Shown here in pieces: positions 7,824 through 17,524 of a stretch of 64,000 bases of DNA. The DNA is from Celeribacter halophilus. GTDB taxonomy: Bacteria > Pseudomonadota > Alphaproteobacteria > Rhodobacterales > Rhodobacteraceae. The position numbers were made by a program, and so were the translations under genes. The first letter of the stretch is position 1, and every line of letters starts with the position of its first letter. Location: positions 1 through 64,000 of the forward strand of contig NZ_FORY01000009.1 of NCBI RefSeq assembly GCF_900114135.1, written 5' to 3'. The notes beneath the pieces were generated by a model, which searched no databases, was not told the origin of the DNA, and worked only from the letters and a program-made list of their open reading frames with translations.

Positions 7824-10469
7824 TTGGCCACCCAAACCTCCGCCCCCACGCCGATGATGGCGCAATATCTCGAAATCAAATCGCGGCATCGCGATGCGCT
7901 TTTGTTTTATCGTATGGGCGATTTCTACGAGATGTTCTTCGACGATGCTGTTGCCGCGGCTGAGGCGCTTGATATTGCGCTGACCAAGCGTGGCAAACAT
8001 GCCGGTGATGACATCCCCATGTGCGGCGTGCCGGTTCATGCCGCCGAGACCTATTTGCTCAACCTCATCCGCAAAGGGTTCAAGGTCGCGGTTTGTGAGC
8101 AGCTTGAAGACCCGAGCGAGGCGAAAAAGCGCGGGTCCAAGTCTGTGGTCAAGCGCGATGTGGTGCGGCTTGTGACGCCGGGCACGTTGACGGAAGACAC
8201 GCTGCTCGATGCGCGCCGTCACAATTTCCTCGCCGCCTATGCCGAAATCCGCGAGGAAGGGGCACTGGCGTGGATCGATATTTCCACGGGTGCGTTTCAT
8301 GTCATGCCCTGCCCGCTTGTCGGGCTGGGGCCGGAGCTTGCGCGGCTCAACCCCTCGGAAATCGTCGTTTCCGAAGCCCACGAGGCGAATTGGGCCGAGT
8401 TTGTGCCTGATTTTCACGACCGCATGACCGAACTCTCCCGCGCGTCTTTTGACAGCACCTCGGCACAGAACCGCCTCACCACGCTGTTCAACGTCTCGTC
8501 GCTGGAGGCTTTCGGGCAATTCAGCCTGCCGGAAGTCGCCGCGATGGGGGCAATTGTCGATTATCTCGACATCACGCAAAAAGGCAAACTGCCGCTGGTG
8601 CGACGCCCTGTGCGCGAGTCCCTGCGCGGCACGATGCAGATCGACGCGGCCACACGGCGCAACCTTGAGATTTCGCACGCGCTGTCCGGAGGGCGCGACG
8701 GCTCCCTGATCGCCACGATGGACCGCACCGTGACCGCCGCAGGTGGACGGCTTCTTGAACGCAGACTGTCCAGCCCCTCACGCGATGTCGACATCATCAC
8801 CGCACGTCTCGACGCCATAGATTTCGCCATCGAAAACACCCAGACCGCAGAGTCCCTCAGAGACGCCCTGCGCAAGGTGCCGGATATGGAACGCGCCCTC
8901 TCTCGGATCGGTCTGGAGCGCGGCGGCCCCCGTGATCTCGCGGCCATTCGCAACGGTTTGTCACAGGCGGAAAACATCTACAGCCTCTTGGAAGCAGCGC
9001 CAGTTTCGACCCTAATCCAGCAAAAAATGGGTTTTCTGACCGGACAGGCCGAACTGATCGACCTGTTGGACGCGGCTCTTGTGGCGGAACCTCCCCTGCT
9101 TGCCCGTGACGGCGGTTTCATTGCCGCTGGCTATGACGAGGAACTCGACGAATGTCGCACCCTGCGCGACGAAGGGCGCGGGGTCATCGCCTCCTTGCAG
9201 GTGAAATACGCCGAAATGACAGGGGTGCAGTCGCTCAAGGTGAAGCACAACAATGTGCTCGGCTATTTTATCGAGACGACCGCAACACATGCGGAAAAGA
9301 TGCTGTCCCTCTCCGACACCTTTATCCACCGCCAGACCACGGCCAATCAGGTGCGGTTTACGACGCTTGAACTCAGCGAGCTTGAAACCAAAATCCACAA
9401 CGCCGGCGGGCGCGCGCTTGAAATCGAAAAACGTCTTTTTGAAACGCTGCGCATGGCCATTCTGGAACATGCTCCCGCGATCAACGATGCCTCCGGTGCG
9501 CTGGCCGAACTTGACCTGATTACCGCGCTGGCCGATCTGGCAAAGGCCGAAGGATGGACCCGTCCCAAGGTGGATTCGGGTCGGGAATTTCTTATCAAAG
9601 GCGGGCGTCACCCCGTTGTCGAACGCGCTTTGCGCAAACAGGGCGGCGACAAATTCGTGGCCAACAGTTGCGATCTCTCAGACGGGCATGACGGCGCGGC
9701 GATCTGGCTTTTGACCGGTCCGAACATGGCCGGTAAATCCACCTTTCTACGCCAGAACGCACTCATCGCCCTCATCGCGCAGGCCGGTTCCTATGTTCCC
9801 GCCGAAAGCGCCCATATCGGGATTGTGTCACAACTGTTTTCCCGTGTTGGCGCCTCCGACGATCTGGCGCGTGGGCGGTCGACATTCATGGTCGAAATGG
9901 TCGAAACCGCCGCCATTCTCAATCAGGCGGATGATCGCGCCTTGGTCATCCTCGATGAAATCGGACGCGGCACGGCGACCTATGACGGGTTGTCGATTGC
10001 TTGGGCGACGCTTGAGCACCTTCATGACGTCAACAAATGCCGCGCCCTTTTTGCGACCCACTACCATGAAATGACCAGCCTCTCGGACAAGCTGTCCGGT
10101 GCGGAGAACGCCACCGTCGCCGTCAAGGAATGGGATGGCGAGGTGATTTTCCTGCATGAGGTGATCAAGGGCAAAGCGGACCGCTCCTATGGTGTGCAGG
10201 TCGCACGGCTTGCGGGCCTGCCGGATGCGGTGGTCGAGCGAGCGAAATCCGTGCTTGAGGCGCTCGAAAAAGGTCAGGCAGAACACGCAGCCAATCCGAA
10301 AGCGATCATTGACGACCTTCCGCTTTTTGCAGCGGTGCCCACTCCGGCACCGTCGGAGAAGCCGAAGGAAAGCGATGTGGAGAAGGCCCTGAACGAGATC
10401 ATCCCTGATGAACTGTCGCCGCGTGAGGCGCTTCAGGTTCTGTATGATCTGAAAGCGAAACTGGCATAA
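7824..10469 (+). CDS. mutS: DNA mismatch repair protein MutS
   Basis: Recognises base mismatches and small loops after replication and starts repair with MutL. The 881-residue protein has the mismatch-binding Phe-x-Glu motif (GDFYEMFFDD) close to the N-terminus and the ATPase Walker A GPNMAGKSTFLRQ. It also has the signature ARGRSTFMVEM, Walker B LVILDEIGRGT and the His switch FATHYHE. I chose the TTG at 7824, because AAGGGA lies 7 bases ahead and relatives have a few residues before PTPMMAQYLE. An in-frame ATG at 7854 is the alternative. The reading frame stays open far upstream, but that part is antisense to maeB. Confidence 0.95.
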   Translation: MATQTSAPTPMMAQYLEIKSRHRDALLFYRMGDFYEMFFDDAVAAAEALDIALTKRGKHAGDDIPMCGVPVHAAETYLLNLIRKGFKVAVCEQLEDPSEAKKRGSKSVVKRDVVRLVTPGTLTEDTLLDARRHNFLAAYAEIREEGALAWIDISTGAFHVMPCPLVGLGPELARLNPSEIVVSEAHEANWAEFVPDFHDRMTELSRASFDSTSAQNRLTTLFNVSSLEAFGQFSLPEVAAMGAIVDYLDITQKGKLPLVRRPVRESLRGTMQIDAATRRNLEISHALSGGRDGSLIATMDRTVTAAGGRLLERRLSSPSRDVDIITARLDAIDFAIENTQTAESLRDALRKVPDMERALSRIGLERGGPRDLAAIRNGLSQAENIYSLLEAAPVSTLIQQKMGFLTGQAELIDLLDAALVAEPPLLARDGGFIAAGYDEELDECRTLRDEGRGVIASLQVKYAEMTGVQSLKVKHNNVLGYFIETTATHAEKMLSLSDTFIHRQTTANQVRFTTLELSELETKIHNAGGRALEIEKRLFETLRMAILEHAPAINDASGALAELDLITALADLAKAEGWTRPKVDSGREFLIKGGRHPVVERALRKQGGDKFVANSCDLSDGHDGAAIWLLTGPNMAGKSTFLRQNALIALIAQAGSYVPAESAHIGIVSQLFSRVGASDDLARGRSTFMVEMVETAAILNQADDRALVILDEIGRGTATYDGLSIAWATLEHLHDVNKCRALFATHYHEMTSLSDKLSGAENATVAVKEWDGEVIFLHEVIKGKADRSYGVQVARLAGLPDAVVERAKSVLEALEKGQAEHAANPKAIIDDLPLFAAVPTPAPSEKPKESDVEKALNEIIPDELSPREALQVLYDLKAKLA

Positions 10470-10470
10470 G

Positions 10471-10503
10471 AAAAGGCCCCTGCAATTGCGGGGGCCTTTT
10501 GAA
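10471..10503 (+). terminator. Intrinsic terminator after mutS
   Basis: Stem AAAAGGCCCC / GGGGCCTTTT around TGCAATTGCG, starting one base after the mutS stop. The A-rich 5' arm and T-rich 3' arm make it bidirectional, so it probably also ends the convergent grpE transcript, whose stop is at 10529. Confidence 0.88.
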
Positions 10504-10528
10504 TTCCGGGTCGTTTATGTCACGGAAC

Positions 10529-11110
10529 TTAACTGGACGGTGTCGAGGAGACGCCAACCTGCGCCGGACGCAACAGCCGGTCATGAAGCATGAAGCCGAC
10601 ATTCATCACCTGAATGATGTCGCCCGCCTTGGTGTTTGGCACTGCCGCTTCGAACATGGCCTCGTGAATTTGCGGGTCAAACGTATCACCAACTTCGGGA
10701 TTGATGATCTGGATCCCGTGTTTGGAGAAGGTGTTGAGCAATTCACGCATGGTCAGCTCGATGCCTTCGATCAGAGCGGCTTGCGCCTCGCGCTGGTCTT
10801 CGGCAATCGCATCAATCGCACGTTTCATATTGTCGAAAACGGGCAACATATCACGAGCGAGCTTTGAGCCGCCGTAGTTTTCCGCTTCCTTACGATCCCG
10901 CTCGGCCCGTTTGCGCGAGTTTTCCGCATCGGCCACCGCCCGCATAAAGCGGTCGCGGAATTCATCGCGCTCTGCACGAAGCTGTTCCATCTCTTCCGAA
11001 ACATCCTCATCTTCCGGCGTTTCAAGCGCCTCTTCGGAGGTGATGTCGATCATCTCGTCATCATTGTTAGCTTCGAACCCTTCGGACATATCTTTCTTCG
11101 AATCCGTCAT
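10529..11110 (-). CDS. grpE: Nucleotide exchange factor GrpE
   Basis: Releases ADP from DnaK and so drives the Hsp70 chaperone cycle. The 193-residue protein has an acidic disordered N-terminus, then a long coiled coil (about residues 40-95, ENSRKRAERDRKEAENYG). A C-terminal beta domain follows, ending in the GrpE signature region (VMNVGFMLHDRLLRPAQVGVS). It lies 10 bp downstream of hrcA in the same direction, the usual heat-shock pair. dnaK and dnaJ are not in the window. Confidence 0.93.
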   Translation of the reverse strand: MTDSKKDMSEGFEANNDDEMIDITSEEALETPEDEDVSEEMEQLRAERDEFRDRFMRAVADAENSRKRAERDRKEAENYGGSKLARDMLPVFDNMKRAIDAIAEDQREAQAALIEGIELTMRELLNTFSKHGIQIINPEVGDTFDPQIHEAMFEAAVPNTKAGDIIQVMNVGFMLHDRLLRPAQVGVSSTPSS

Positions 11111-11120
11111 GTTTCACCTT

Positions 11121-12185
11121 TCACGCTTTGCCGGACAGAATCCGCCCCACAAGCTGGGCCGTATAATCGACAATCGGCACGATCCGCCCATAATTCAGAC
11201 GAGTCGGTCCAATGACGCCCACGGCACCGATAATTTTTCGTTCAGCGTTCATATATGGAGAAACCACCAAAGAGGAACCCGAAAGTGAGAAAAGTTTGTT
11301 CTCGGAGCCTATGAAAATGCGAACGCCCTCGCCATCTTCGGTCAGTTCGAGAAATTCGGCGATGTCGCGCTTCTTTTCGAGGTCGTCAAAGAGGGTTCTG
11401 ATCCGGTCCAGTTCCTCGGCTTCCGTGCTTTCTTCCAAAAGATTCGAGCGTCCCCGCACGATGAGACGTTCGTAGTTCGAGCCCTCGCCTTCCCAGAAGG
11501 CCGCGCCGTTTTCGATCAGGTTGGCCGCGAGACTGTCGAGTTCCTGTCGCCGCGTTTTGATTTCGCGCTCGACGACAGAACGCAATTCCGAAAGCGTCTT
11601 GCCCTCGACCAGCGCATTGAGAAAATTGGTCGCCTCCCGCAGGGAAGACGGGGTTTGTCCGACGGGCGGTTTGAAGATCCGGTTTTCGACGTGACCATCA
11701 GCAAAGACCAGCACCACCAGCGCGCGGTCAGGGGCAAGGTTGACGAATTCCACATGTTTTACAGGGGCTTCGTGTTTCGGCGCGAGAACAAGGCTGGCCC
11801 CGTGGGTCAGGCCGGACAGGGCCGAGCCGACACGATCAAGCATACCCGTGACATCGCTTTGTTCGGTGCGGATCGTATCTTCCATCTTTTCGCGCACATC
11901 ATCTGTGACGGTGCCGACTTCGAGCAGGCCATCGACAAAGAGCCGGAGCCCGAGCTGCGTCGGCACGCGCCCTGCGGAGACATGTGGGCTGTCGAGAAGG
12001 CCGAGATACTCCAGATCCTGCATCACGTTGCGCACGGTGGCGGCGGAGACCTTTTCACTCATGCTGCGCGTCAGGGTGCGCGACCCGACGGGCCCGCCGC
12101 TATCGAGATAGCCCTCGACCACGCGGCGAAACACTTCCCGCGAACGGTCACTCATTTCAGCGATAAGATTTACACGATCTGTCAT
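11121..12185 (-). CDS. hrcA: Heat-inducible transcription repressor HrcA
   Basis: Represses heat-shock genes by binding CIRCE operators and is kept active by GroEL. The 354-residue protein has an N-terminal winged helix (SREVFRRVVEGYLDSGGPVGSRTL, then SAATVRNVMQDLEYLGLL) followed by the GAF-like dimerisation domain. The pattern VGVIGPTRLNYGRIVPIVDYTA near the C-terminus is typical. It is divergent from rph with a 121-bp gap, where I found no CIRCE inverted repeat. It is likely transcribed with grpE. Confidence 0.94.
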   Translation of the reverse strand: MTDRVNLIAEMSDRSREVFRRVVEGYLDSGGPVGSRTLTRSMSEKVSAATVRNVMQDLEYLGLLDSPHVSAGRVPTQLGLRLFVDGLLEVGTVTDDVREKMEDTIRTEQSDVTGMLDRVGSALSGLTHGASLVLAPKHEAPVKHVEFVNLAPDRALVVLVFADGHVENRIFKPPVGQTPSSLREATNFLNALVEGKTLSELRSVVEREIKTRRQELDSLAANLIENGAAFWEGEGSNYERLIVRGRSNLLEESTEAEELDRIRTLFDDLEKKRDIAEFLELTEDGEGVRIFIGSENKLFSLSGSSLVVSPYMNAERKIIGAVGVIGPTRLNYGRIVPIVDYTAQLVGRILSGKA

Positions 12186-12306
12186 TCTACCTGCGTCTTC
12201 CGAGACCCTCCGCCATTAAAAGACATCGAGACCGAGGGTCAATGAGGCTTGCGCGTCCGAGCTGCTCTTCGTTATGTCTGCCGCAACAGATGCGGAAGGA
12301 TATATC

Positions 12307-13020
12307 ATGAGACCCTCAGGTAGAAATTTAGACGAAATGCGCGCGGTTTCAATCGAGACCGGCATCACAAAACACGCAGAGGGCTCTTGTCTGATCCGTT
12401 GTGGCGATACGCATGTGCTTTGTACAGCCACTATCGAAGAGCGCGTGCCGCCATTTATGCGCAATTCCGGTCAGGGTTGGGTCACCGCCGAATACGGAAT
12501 GCTGCCGCGGTCGACCTCCTCACGGATGCGTCGTGAGGCCACACAAGGCAAGCAAGGCGGGCGCACGGTGGAAATCCAGCGGCTGATCGGTCGCTCCCTG
12601 CGCGCTGGTGTGGACCGCGTCGCCCTTGGCGAACGTCAGATCACCGTGGATTGCGATGTCATTCAGGCCGACGGCGGCACCCGTTGTGCTTCCATCACCG
12701 GCGGCTGGGTTGCGCTGCGTCTTGCTGTGAACAAATTGCTGAAGTCTGGCGCGATCACCTCCGATCCGCTGATTTCCAATGTCGCGGCTGTGTCCTGTGG
12801 CATCTATGGCGGCCAGCCCGTGCTTGATCTCGACTACCCCGAAGATTCCGAAGCCGGTGTCGACGGCAATTTCATCATGCTGGCCAATGGTCAAATGATC
12901 GAAACGCAAATGAGCGCCGAAGGAGCAACCTACTCCCGCGCTCAAATGAACGAGCTTCTTGATCTGGCCGAAAAGGGCGTTGCCGAGCTGGTTTCGGCTC
13001 AAAACGCAGCGGTGTCATGA
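12307..13020 (+). CDS. rph: Ribonuclease PH
   Basis: Phosphorolytic 3'-5' exoribonuclease that trims the 3' ends of tRNA precursors. The 237-residue length is standard. Sequence marks are [12 protein letters not shown] at the N-terminus, the phosphate-binding [24 protein letters not shown] region and [21 protein letters not shown] start it at the ATG at 12307 because GGAAGGA lies 6 bases upstream; an earlier in-frame ATG at 12274 would add 11 non-family residues. Its stop overlaps the rdgB start (ATGATG), so the two are translationally coupled. Confidence 0.95.
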   Translation: MRPSGRNLDEMRAVSIETGITKHAEGSCLIRCGDTHVLCTATIEERVPPFMRNSGQGWVTAEYGMLPRSTSSRMRREATQGKQGGRTVEIQRLIGRSLRAGVDRVALGERQITVDCDVIQADGGTRCASITGGWVALRLAVNKLLKSGAITSDPLISNVAAVSCGIYGGQPVLDLDYPEDSEAGVDGNFIMLANGQMIETQMSAEGATYSRAQMNELLDLAEKGVAELVSAQNAAVS

Positions 13021-13640
13021 TGCGGGCTTTCGATAGCGACAAACTGGTAATCGCCACCCACAACAAGGGCAAGCTGCGCGAAATTGCGGAGCTTCTCGCC
13101 CCCTATGGCATCGAAGTTGTCTCCGCCGGTGATCTTGGTTTCGAAGAGCCGGAAGAGACCGAAGACACATTCGCCGGAAACGCACGGATCAAAGCGCATT
13201 TTGCTGCGAAAGCCAGCGGTTTGCCCGCCCTTTCCGATGACAGCGGCATCATGATTGATGCGCTCGACGGTGCCCCCGGTGTCTATACTGCCGATTGGGC
13301 AGAGACCCCGAATGGCCGCGATTTCCCGATGGCTATGAAAAAAGTCTGGGACCTACTCGAAGAAAAGAACGCACCGGAACCCCGCACCGCCCGGTTCTGT
13401 GCCACGCTTTGTCTGGCATGGCCCGACGGGCATGACGAGATTTTCGAAGGCACCATCGAAGGCCGCATCGTCTGGCCTATGCGCGGTGAACACGGGTTCG
13501 GGTTCGACCCGATTTTCCTGCCCGATGGCGAAACAGAGACATTCGGGGAAATGGACCCCGCGCGCAAACAGGCCATAAGCCATCGCACGGACGCCTTCCG
13601 TCAACTGGTGTCCGGCCCCTTCAAGGATCTCGCAAAATGA
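13017..13640 (+). CDS. rdgB: RdgB/HAM1 family non-canonical purine NTP pyrophosphatase
   Basis: Hydrolyses dITP, ITP and XTP to keep deaminated purines out of DNA and RNA. The 207-residue protein carries the family's N-terminal [15 protein letters not shown], the central [22 protein letters not shown] (active-site acidic residues) and [15 protein letters not shown] codons at 13017 and 13020 are both possible. It overlaps rph upstream and the RidA-like gene downstream by 4 bp each, giving a tight rph-rdgB-ridA-hemW operon. Confidence 0.95.
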   Translation: MMRAFDSDKLVIATHNKGKLREIAELLAPYGIEVVSAGDLGFEEPEETEDTFAGNARIKAHFAAKASGLPALSDDSGIMIDALDGAPGVYTADWAETPNGRDFPMAMKKVWDLLEEKNAPEPRTARFCATLCLAWPDGHDEIFEGTIEGRIVWPMRGEHGFGFDPIFLPDGETETFGEMDPARKQAISHRTDAFRQLVSGPFKDLAK

Positions 13641-14020
13641 GCACCCGCAAACTGGTCTCCTCTGGCTCCGACTTCGAGAAAGTCATGGGCTATTCCCGTG
13701 CAGTTGTTCAGGGGGACTGGTGTTTTGTCTCCGGCACCACAGGTTACGATTACGCAACAATGACCATGCCGGAAAGCGTCGCAGATCAGGCGCGGAATTG
13801 TTTCAAAACAATTTCCGCCGTTCTGGAGGATGAAGGTTTCTCCCTCTCCGACGCTGTGCGCGTGCAATATACGATCATCGACGCCGCTCTGTTGGATGAC
13901 CTTGTTCCGGCTTTGGGCGAGTTCATGTCTGACATTCGCCCTGCCGCGACGATGGTGGTCGCTGATCTCATCAAACCCGAGATGAAAATCGAAATCGAAA
14001 TCACGGCGTTTCGGGGCTGA
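13637..14020 (+). CDS. RidA/YjgF/UK114 family protein
   Basis: A 127-residue member of the RidA family, a trimeric fold that often hydrolyses reactive enamines and imines released by PLP enzymes. Visible signatures are [18 protein letters not shown] and the C-terminal [21 protein letters not shown], which replaces the usual VEIEAIA. In RidA the catalytic Arg sits in the R-[PA]-A segment, and the RPAATM segment keeps it. ilvA, a classic RidA partner, is in this window but 11 kb away. The gene overlaps rdgB and hemW by single codons. The substrate is unknown. Confidence 0.85.
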   Translation: MSTRKLVSSGSDFEKVMGYSRAVVQGDWCFVSGTTGYDYATMTMPESVADQARNCFKTISAVLEDEGFSLSDAVRVQYTIIDAALLDDLVPALGEFMSDIRPAATMVVADLIKPEMKIEIEITAFRG

Positions 14021-15180
14021 TGATGGAAGATTGGCAAAACGGCGGCTTCGGCCTCTACATTCATTGGCCGTTTTGCCAGTCGAAATGTCCCTACTGTGAT
14101 TTCAATTCCCATGTCGCCGCGACAATTGACCAATCGGTTTGGGAACGTGCCTACCTTTCCGAAATCGAACGCGTTTCACGGGAAACATCGGGACGTGTTC
14201 TGAACACGGTGTTTTTCGGGGGCGGCACCCCGTCGCTCATGGATCCGGAGCTTGTAAATTCCATTTTGAGCAAGGTTAGAAACTGTTGGACATTGTCCAA
14301 TGATGTCGAAATTACCTTGGAAGCCAACCCGACATCTGTCGAATCCGGTCGGTTTCAAGGCTATCGGGACGCGGGTGTGAACCGTATCTCTATGGGAATT
14401 CAATCGCTCAATAACGAGGATCTCAAACGTCTTGGGCGGCTGCATTCCGTGGCTGAAGCACAAAAGGCCTTTGATATTGCGCGCAGCACCTTTGATCGGG
14501 TGAGTTTTGATCTGATCTATGCACGGCAAGGGCAAACTATCGACGCATGGCGCAGCGAGCTTCGCGAAGCGCTTTCCATGGCGATAGATCATCTGTCGCT
14601 CTATCAGCTCACTATTGAACAAGGCACGGCCTTTGGCGATCGTTACAACCGTGGCCAGTTGCGTGATCTGCCATCCGATGACAGTGCGGCAGATATGTAT
14701 TTTGTCACACAGGACGAATGTGAAAAGGCAGGTATGCCCGCCTATGAAGTCTCTAATCATGCCCAAAAGGGCTCCGAAAGCCGGCATAACCTGATTTACT
14801 GGCGTTATGGGGATTATGTTGGCATTGGTCCGGGGGCACATGGTCGTCTGACCCTGGATGGCAAGAAATATGCGATAGATACGCCGCTTGCACCGACAAG
14901 TTGGCTTCAATCCGTCACAGAAAAAGGCCACGGAGAAAACCCGCGAGAGGTGTTGAGCGGCTATGATCAGGCTGTGGAGTATCTGATGATGGGATTACGC
15001 ATCTCGGAAGGTATAGACCTGAATCGGATATCTTCGCTCTTGGGCGATGAATTTTCCTTCAAAAACAAATACTTGTTAGAAGACAGCTTTATTACTGCCG
15101 ATAATGGCCGCCTTTCCATAACAGGGAAAGGCAGACCGGTATTAAATGCCATTATCCGGGAATTGATCCCGGATAACTAA
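14020..15180 (+). CDS. hemW: HemW-like radical SAM protein (haem chaperone, HemN-related)
   Basis: A 386-residue radical SAM protein. The cluster motif C19xxxC23xxC26 in FCQSKCPYCDF, followed by GGGTPSLM, is that of HemW/HemN. It is called HemW rather than true HemN (coproporphyrinogen dehydrogenase) because of its short length, the missing HemN N-terminal extension and its position after rdgB. HemW is thought to insert haem into respiratory proteins. The starts at 14020 and 14023 are equivalent. It is the last gene of the rph operon and converges on parB. A degenerate parS lies inside at 14172-14187. Confidence 0.9.
   Translation: MMEDWQNGGFGLYIHWPFCQSKCPYCDFNSHVAATIDQSVWERAYLSEIERVSRETSGRVLNTVFFGGGTPSLMDPELVNSILSKVRNCWTLSNDVEITLEANPTSVESGRFQGYRDAGVNRISMGIQSLNNEDLKRLGRLHSVAEAQKAFDIARSTFDRVSFDLIYARQGQTIDAWRSELREALSMAIDHLSLYQLTIEQGTAFGDRYNRGQLRDLPSDDSAADMYFVTQDECEKAGMPAYEVSNHAQKGSESRHNLIYWRYGDYVGIGPGAHGRLTLDGKKYAIDTPLAPTSWLQSVTEKGHGENPREVLSGYDQAVEYLMMGLRISEGIDLNRISSLLGDEFSFKNKYLLEDSFITADNGRLSITGKGRPVLNAIIRELIPDN
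14172..14187. promoter_or_regulatory. Degenerate parS site within hemW
   Basis: CGTTTCACGGGAAACA matches the 16-bp parS consensus TGTTTCACGTGAAACA at 14 of 16 positions. It is about 1 kb from the next parS-like site. Binding by ParB is uncertain with two mismatches, one of them in the central dyad. Confidence 0.45.
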
Positions 15181-15182
15181 GC

Positions 15183-15198
15183 TGTTTCACGAGAAACA
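15183..15198. promoter_or_regulatory. parS site (one mismatch) between hemW and parB
   Basis: TGTTTCACGAGAAACA, 15 of 16 to the parS palindrome, fills the 20-bp gap between the convergent stops of hemW and parB. As an imperfect palindrome it may be a weaker ParB nucleation site. Confidence 0.75.
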
Positions 15199-15200
15199 GG

Positions 15201-16112
15201 TTACGCACCGCGCGAAAGAATACCACACAGAGCATCCAACTCGTCCAGAGACTCGTAAGAGATCGAGACGACACCCTTTTCTGTCCCGTCTGTGTGGTTG
15301 ATGCTCACCTTCATCCGGATGGCGGCGCTGAGATCGGATTCAAGCGCCCGCGTGTCCGCATCTTTTTCGGCAGATTTGCTTTTTCTGGATGTTTTCGGCT
15401 GGGTTTGGGTCTTTTCAGCCTTCGCCAGTTTCTCCGTCTGACGGACAGACAACCCGCCCTGAATGACCTTTTGAGCAAGCTCGGACGGATTTTCAGCAGT
15501 AATCAAAGCACGCGCATGACCAGCCGACAGTTGTCCTGTCACGACGAGGTCTTTCACATCATCGGGCAGATTGAGCAAACGCATGAGGTTGGCGATATGG
15601 CTGCGGCTCTTGCCAAGCGCATCGGAAAGTTTTTCCTGCGTATGACCAAAACGCTCCATCAACTGCTGATACCCTGCCGCCTCTTCGATAGCGTTCAGGT
15701 CGGACCGTTGAATGTTCTCGATAATCGCGACTTCAAGAACTTCCGTGTCCGAATATTCACGGATCAGAACCGGAAGCTCATGCAAACGCGCAATCTGGGA
15801 CGCACGCCAACGGCGCTCCCCTGCGACGATCTCATATTCTCCGGCTTTACGAGGGCTTTCACGGACGATCAAAGGCTGAATCACACCCTTTTCACGAATG
15901 GAATCGGCCAGTTCATCGAGAGCGGATTGATCAAATGTCCGACGCGGCTGGTCCGGATTCGGGACGATTTGTTCGATCGGAACCATCATATCAGCACGGC
16001 GTGGCTCATCCGTCGATGTATTTTCTCCGGTCGTCTCAGGAGCAACATCCGCCATCAACGCAGACAGCCCCCGTCCAAGACCTCTATTCTTTGCTTTGCT
16101 CGGATTCGCCAT
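15201..16112 (-). CDS. parB: Chromosome-partitioning protein ParB
   Basis: CTP-dependent DNA clamp that loads at parS sites and spreads, working with ParA to segregate the new origins. The 303-residue protein begins KNRGLGRGLSALMADV, the conserved N-terminal ParA-stimulating region. It then has the ParB/Srx domain with box II (VAGERRWRAS), the helix-turn-helix (QEKLSDALGKSRSHIANLMRLL) and the C-terminal dimerisation segment. It follows parA by one base in the same direction. Confidence 0.96.
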   Translation of the reverse strand: MANPSKAKNRGLGRGLSALMADVAPETTGENTSTDEPRRADMMVPIEQIVPNPDQPRRTFDQSALDELADSIREKGVIQPLIVRESPRKAGEYEIVAGERRWRASQIARLHELPVLIREYSDTEVLEVAIIENIQRSDLNAIEEAAGYQQLMERFGHTQEKLSDALGKSRSHIANLMRLLNLPDDVKDLVVTGQLSAGHARALITAENPSELAQKVIQGGLSVRQTEKLAKAEKTQTQPKTSRKSKSAEKDADTRALESDLSAAIRMKVSINHTDGTEKGVVSISYESLDELDALCGILSRGA

Positions 16113-16113
16113 T

Positions 16114-16929
16114 TTATCGTCCTTTTTTTGCGATCACTTCTTTCGCCAGAGCCTGATAGGCCAAACTGCCCTTGGACATTGGATCATAATCCAAAACGGG
16201 CAAAGCGAAAGAGGGGGCCTCACTAATCCGCACATTGCGCGGAATTACGGTCTTAAACACAAGATCTCCAAGATTGTCTCGCGCATCCTGCTCAACCTGC
16301 CGCGACAAATTATTCCTCTGATCATACATGGTGAGCACAACGCCTTCTATGCGCAGCTTTGAGTTGGCGGTTTGCCGCACTTCGCGCACCGTGAGCATCA
16401 ACTGGGACAACCCCTCCAACGCGAAAAACTCACTCTGGAGCGGAACAAGCACGGATTCAGCCGCAACCATCGCGTTTACCGTCAGAAGACTCAGAGACGG
16501 CGGGCAGTCAATCAGGATAAAATCGAAATTGAAGTCATCAATTGCGTGCTGACGCAAGGCATCATGCAACAGAAAACTCCGCTTTTCATTAGAAACCATC
16601 TCGATATCTGCCGAACTCAGATCAACCGTCGCAGGCGAAATCCAAAGATTTTCAAACTCGGTCGTCTGAATGACCTCATGGATGTCGGCATCCCCGAGAA
16701 TAAGGTCATAGGTTGTATAACCACGGCTTTCTGTTTCGATACCAAGACCGGTTGAAGCGTTACCCTGAGGATCAAGGTCAACAACAAGAACGCGGCAACC
16801 GTTCTTAACAAGAGCGGCAGCGAGGTTAATCGCAGTGGTCGTTTTCCCGACCCCGCCTTTCTGGTTCGCCACGGCAATGATTTTCGGGCCATTTGGACGG
16901 GAAATGTCAGACACGCTCAATATCTCCAA
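16114..16929 (-). CDS. parA: Chromosome-partitioning ATPase ParA (Soj)
   Basis: Deviant Walker-A ATPase that forms a nucleoid-bound gradient and moves ParB-parS complexes. The 271-residue protein has IIAVANQKGGVGKTTTAINLAAAL (deviant Walker A with the signature Lys) and VDLDPQGNASTGLG. DCPPSLSLLTVNAM completes the set. Its first 23 bases overlap the end of rsmG. A GTG five codons in is an alternative start. It sits in the rsmG-parA-parB order usual near alphaproteobacterial origins. Confidence 0.96.
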   Translation of the reverse strand: MEILSVSDISRPNGPKIIAVANQKGGVGKTTTAINLAAALVKNGCRVLVVDLDPQGNASTGLGIETESRGYTTYDLILGDADIHEVIQTTEFENLWISPATVDLSSADIEMVSNEKRSFLLHDALRQHAIDDFNFDFILIDCPPSLSLLTVNAMVAAESVLVPLQSEFFALEGLSQLMLTVREVRQTANSKLRIEGVVLTMYDQRNNLSRQVEQDARDNLGDLVFKTVIPRNVRISEAPSFALPVLDYDPMSKGSLAYQALAKEVIAKKGR

Positions 16930-17524
16930 TCAGTAGGATGACGGATTCTGAATCCGTTAAGCTCGCATATTCTTCGTGGTTGAAACGCCAGGTTTCAAGC
17001 GATTTACTCAGCTCATCGCGAAAAGACGTTCCTTTAAGGAAAATACCGCGGCCGGTCTTCACCAGATGCCGTTCTGCATAATCCAAAAGCTTGGGAAGTG
17101 GTGCCAATGCTCTCGCAGTAACAATATCTGCTTGAAGCGGTTTAATATCTTCAATCCGTTTAGAAATCACATTGGCATTCAGATCCAGTTCCCGAACAAC
17201 GGTGCGAAGGAACGTTGCTTTGCGCTGATCGGACTCAACCATTGTAAAGACTGTATCCGGAGACTCCTCTTTCGCCAGCGTTGCGCAAACCAGACCGGGG
17301 AACCCTCCCCCACTTCCGAGATCGCACCACTTGGAAATTTTTTTCGGCGCATAGCGAAACACCTGAGCAGAATCCACAAAATGACGTTCCCAAGCCATAT
17401 CTATCGTCGATTTGGCGACGAGATTGATCGCCGGATTCCACTTTTTAAGAAGCACCCGATAAGTTTCCAAACCGTCCAATGTTTCACGTGAAACATTCAG
17501 ACCGGCCAATTTTTCCGAAGACAT
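16907..17524 (-). CDS. rsmG: 16S rRNA (guanine527-N7)-methyltransferase RsmG (GidB)
   Basis: Methylates G527 of 16S rRNA with S-adenosylmethionine; its loss is a known route to low-level streptomycin resistance. The 205-residue protein has the SAM-binding loop CDLGSGGGFPGLVCA and the family segment NVSRETLDGLETYRVLLKKWN. The NVSRET stretch is encoded by a perfect parS site. Its start directly abuts the mnmG stop. Confidence 0.94.
   Translation of the reverse strand: MSSEKLAGLNVSRETLDGLETYRVLLKKWNPAINLVAKSTIDMAWERHFVDSAQVFRYAPKKISKWCDLGSGGGFPGLVCATLAKEESPDTVFTMVESDQRKATFLRTVVRELDLNANVISKRIEDIKPLQADIVTARALAPLPKLLDYAERHLVKTGRGIFLKGTSFRDELSKSLETWRFNHEEYASLTDSESVILLIGDIERV
17481..17496. promoter_or_regulatory. 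Perfect parS site inside rsmG
   Basis: TGTTTCACGTGAAACA is an exact 16-bp match to the bacterial parS palindrome. It lies in the first codons of rsmG, where it encodes NVSRET. Together with the copy at 19385 it should be a primary ParB loading site. Confidence 0.95.

Noticed and set aside
12186-12306. Possible CIRCE operator before hrcA
   Set aside because: I looked for TTAGCACTC-N9-GAGTGCTAA and found no matching inverted repeat in the hrcA-rph gap.
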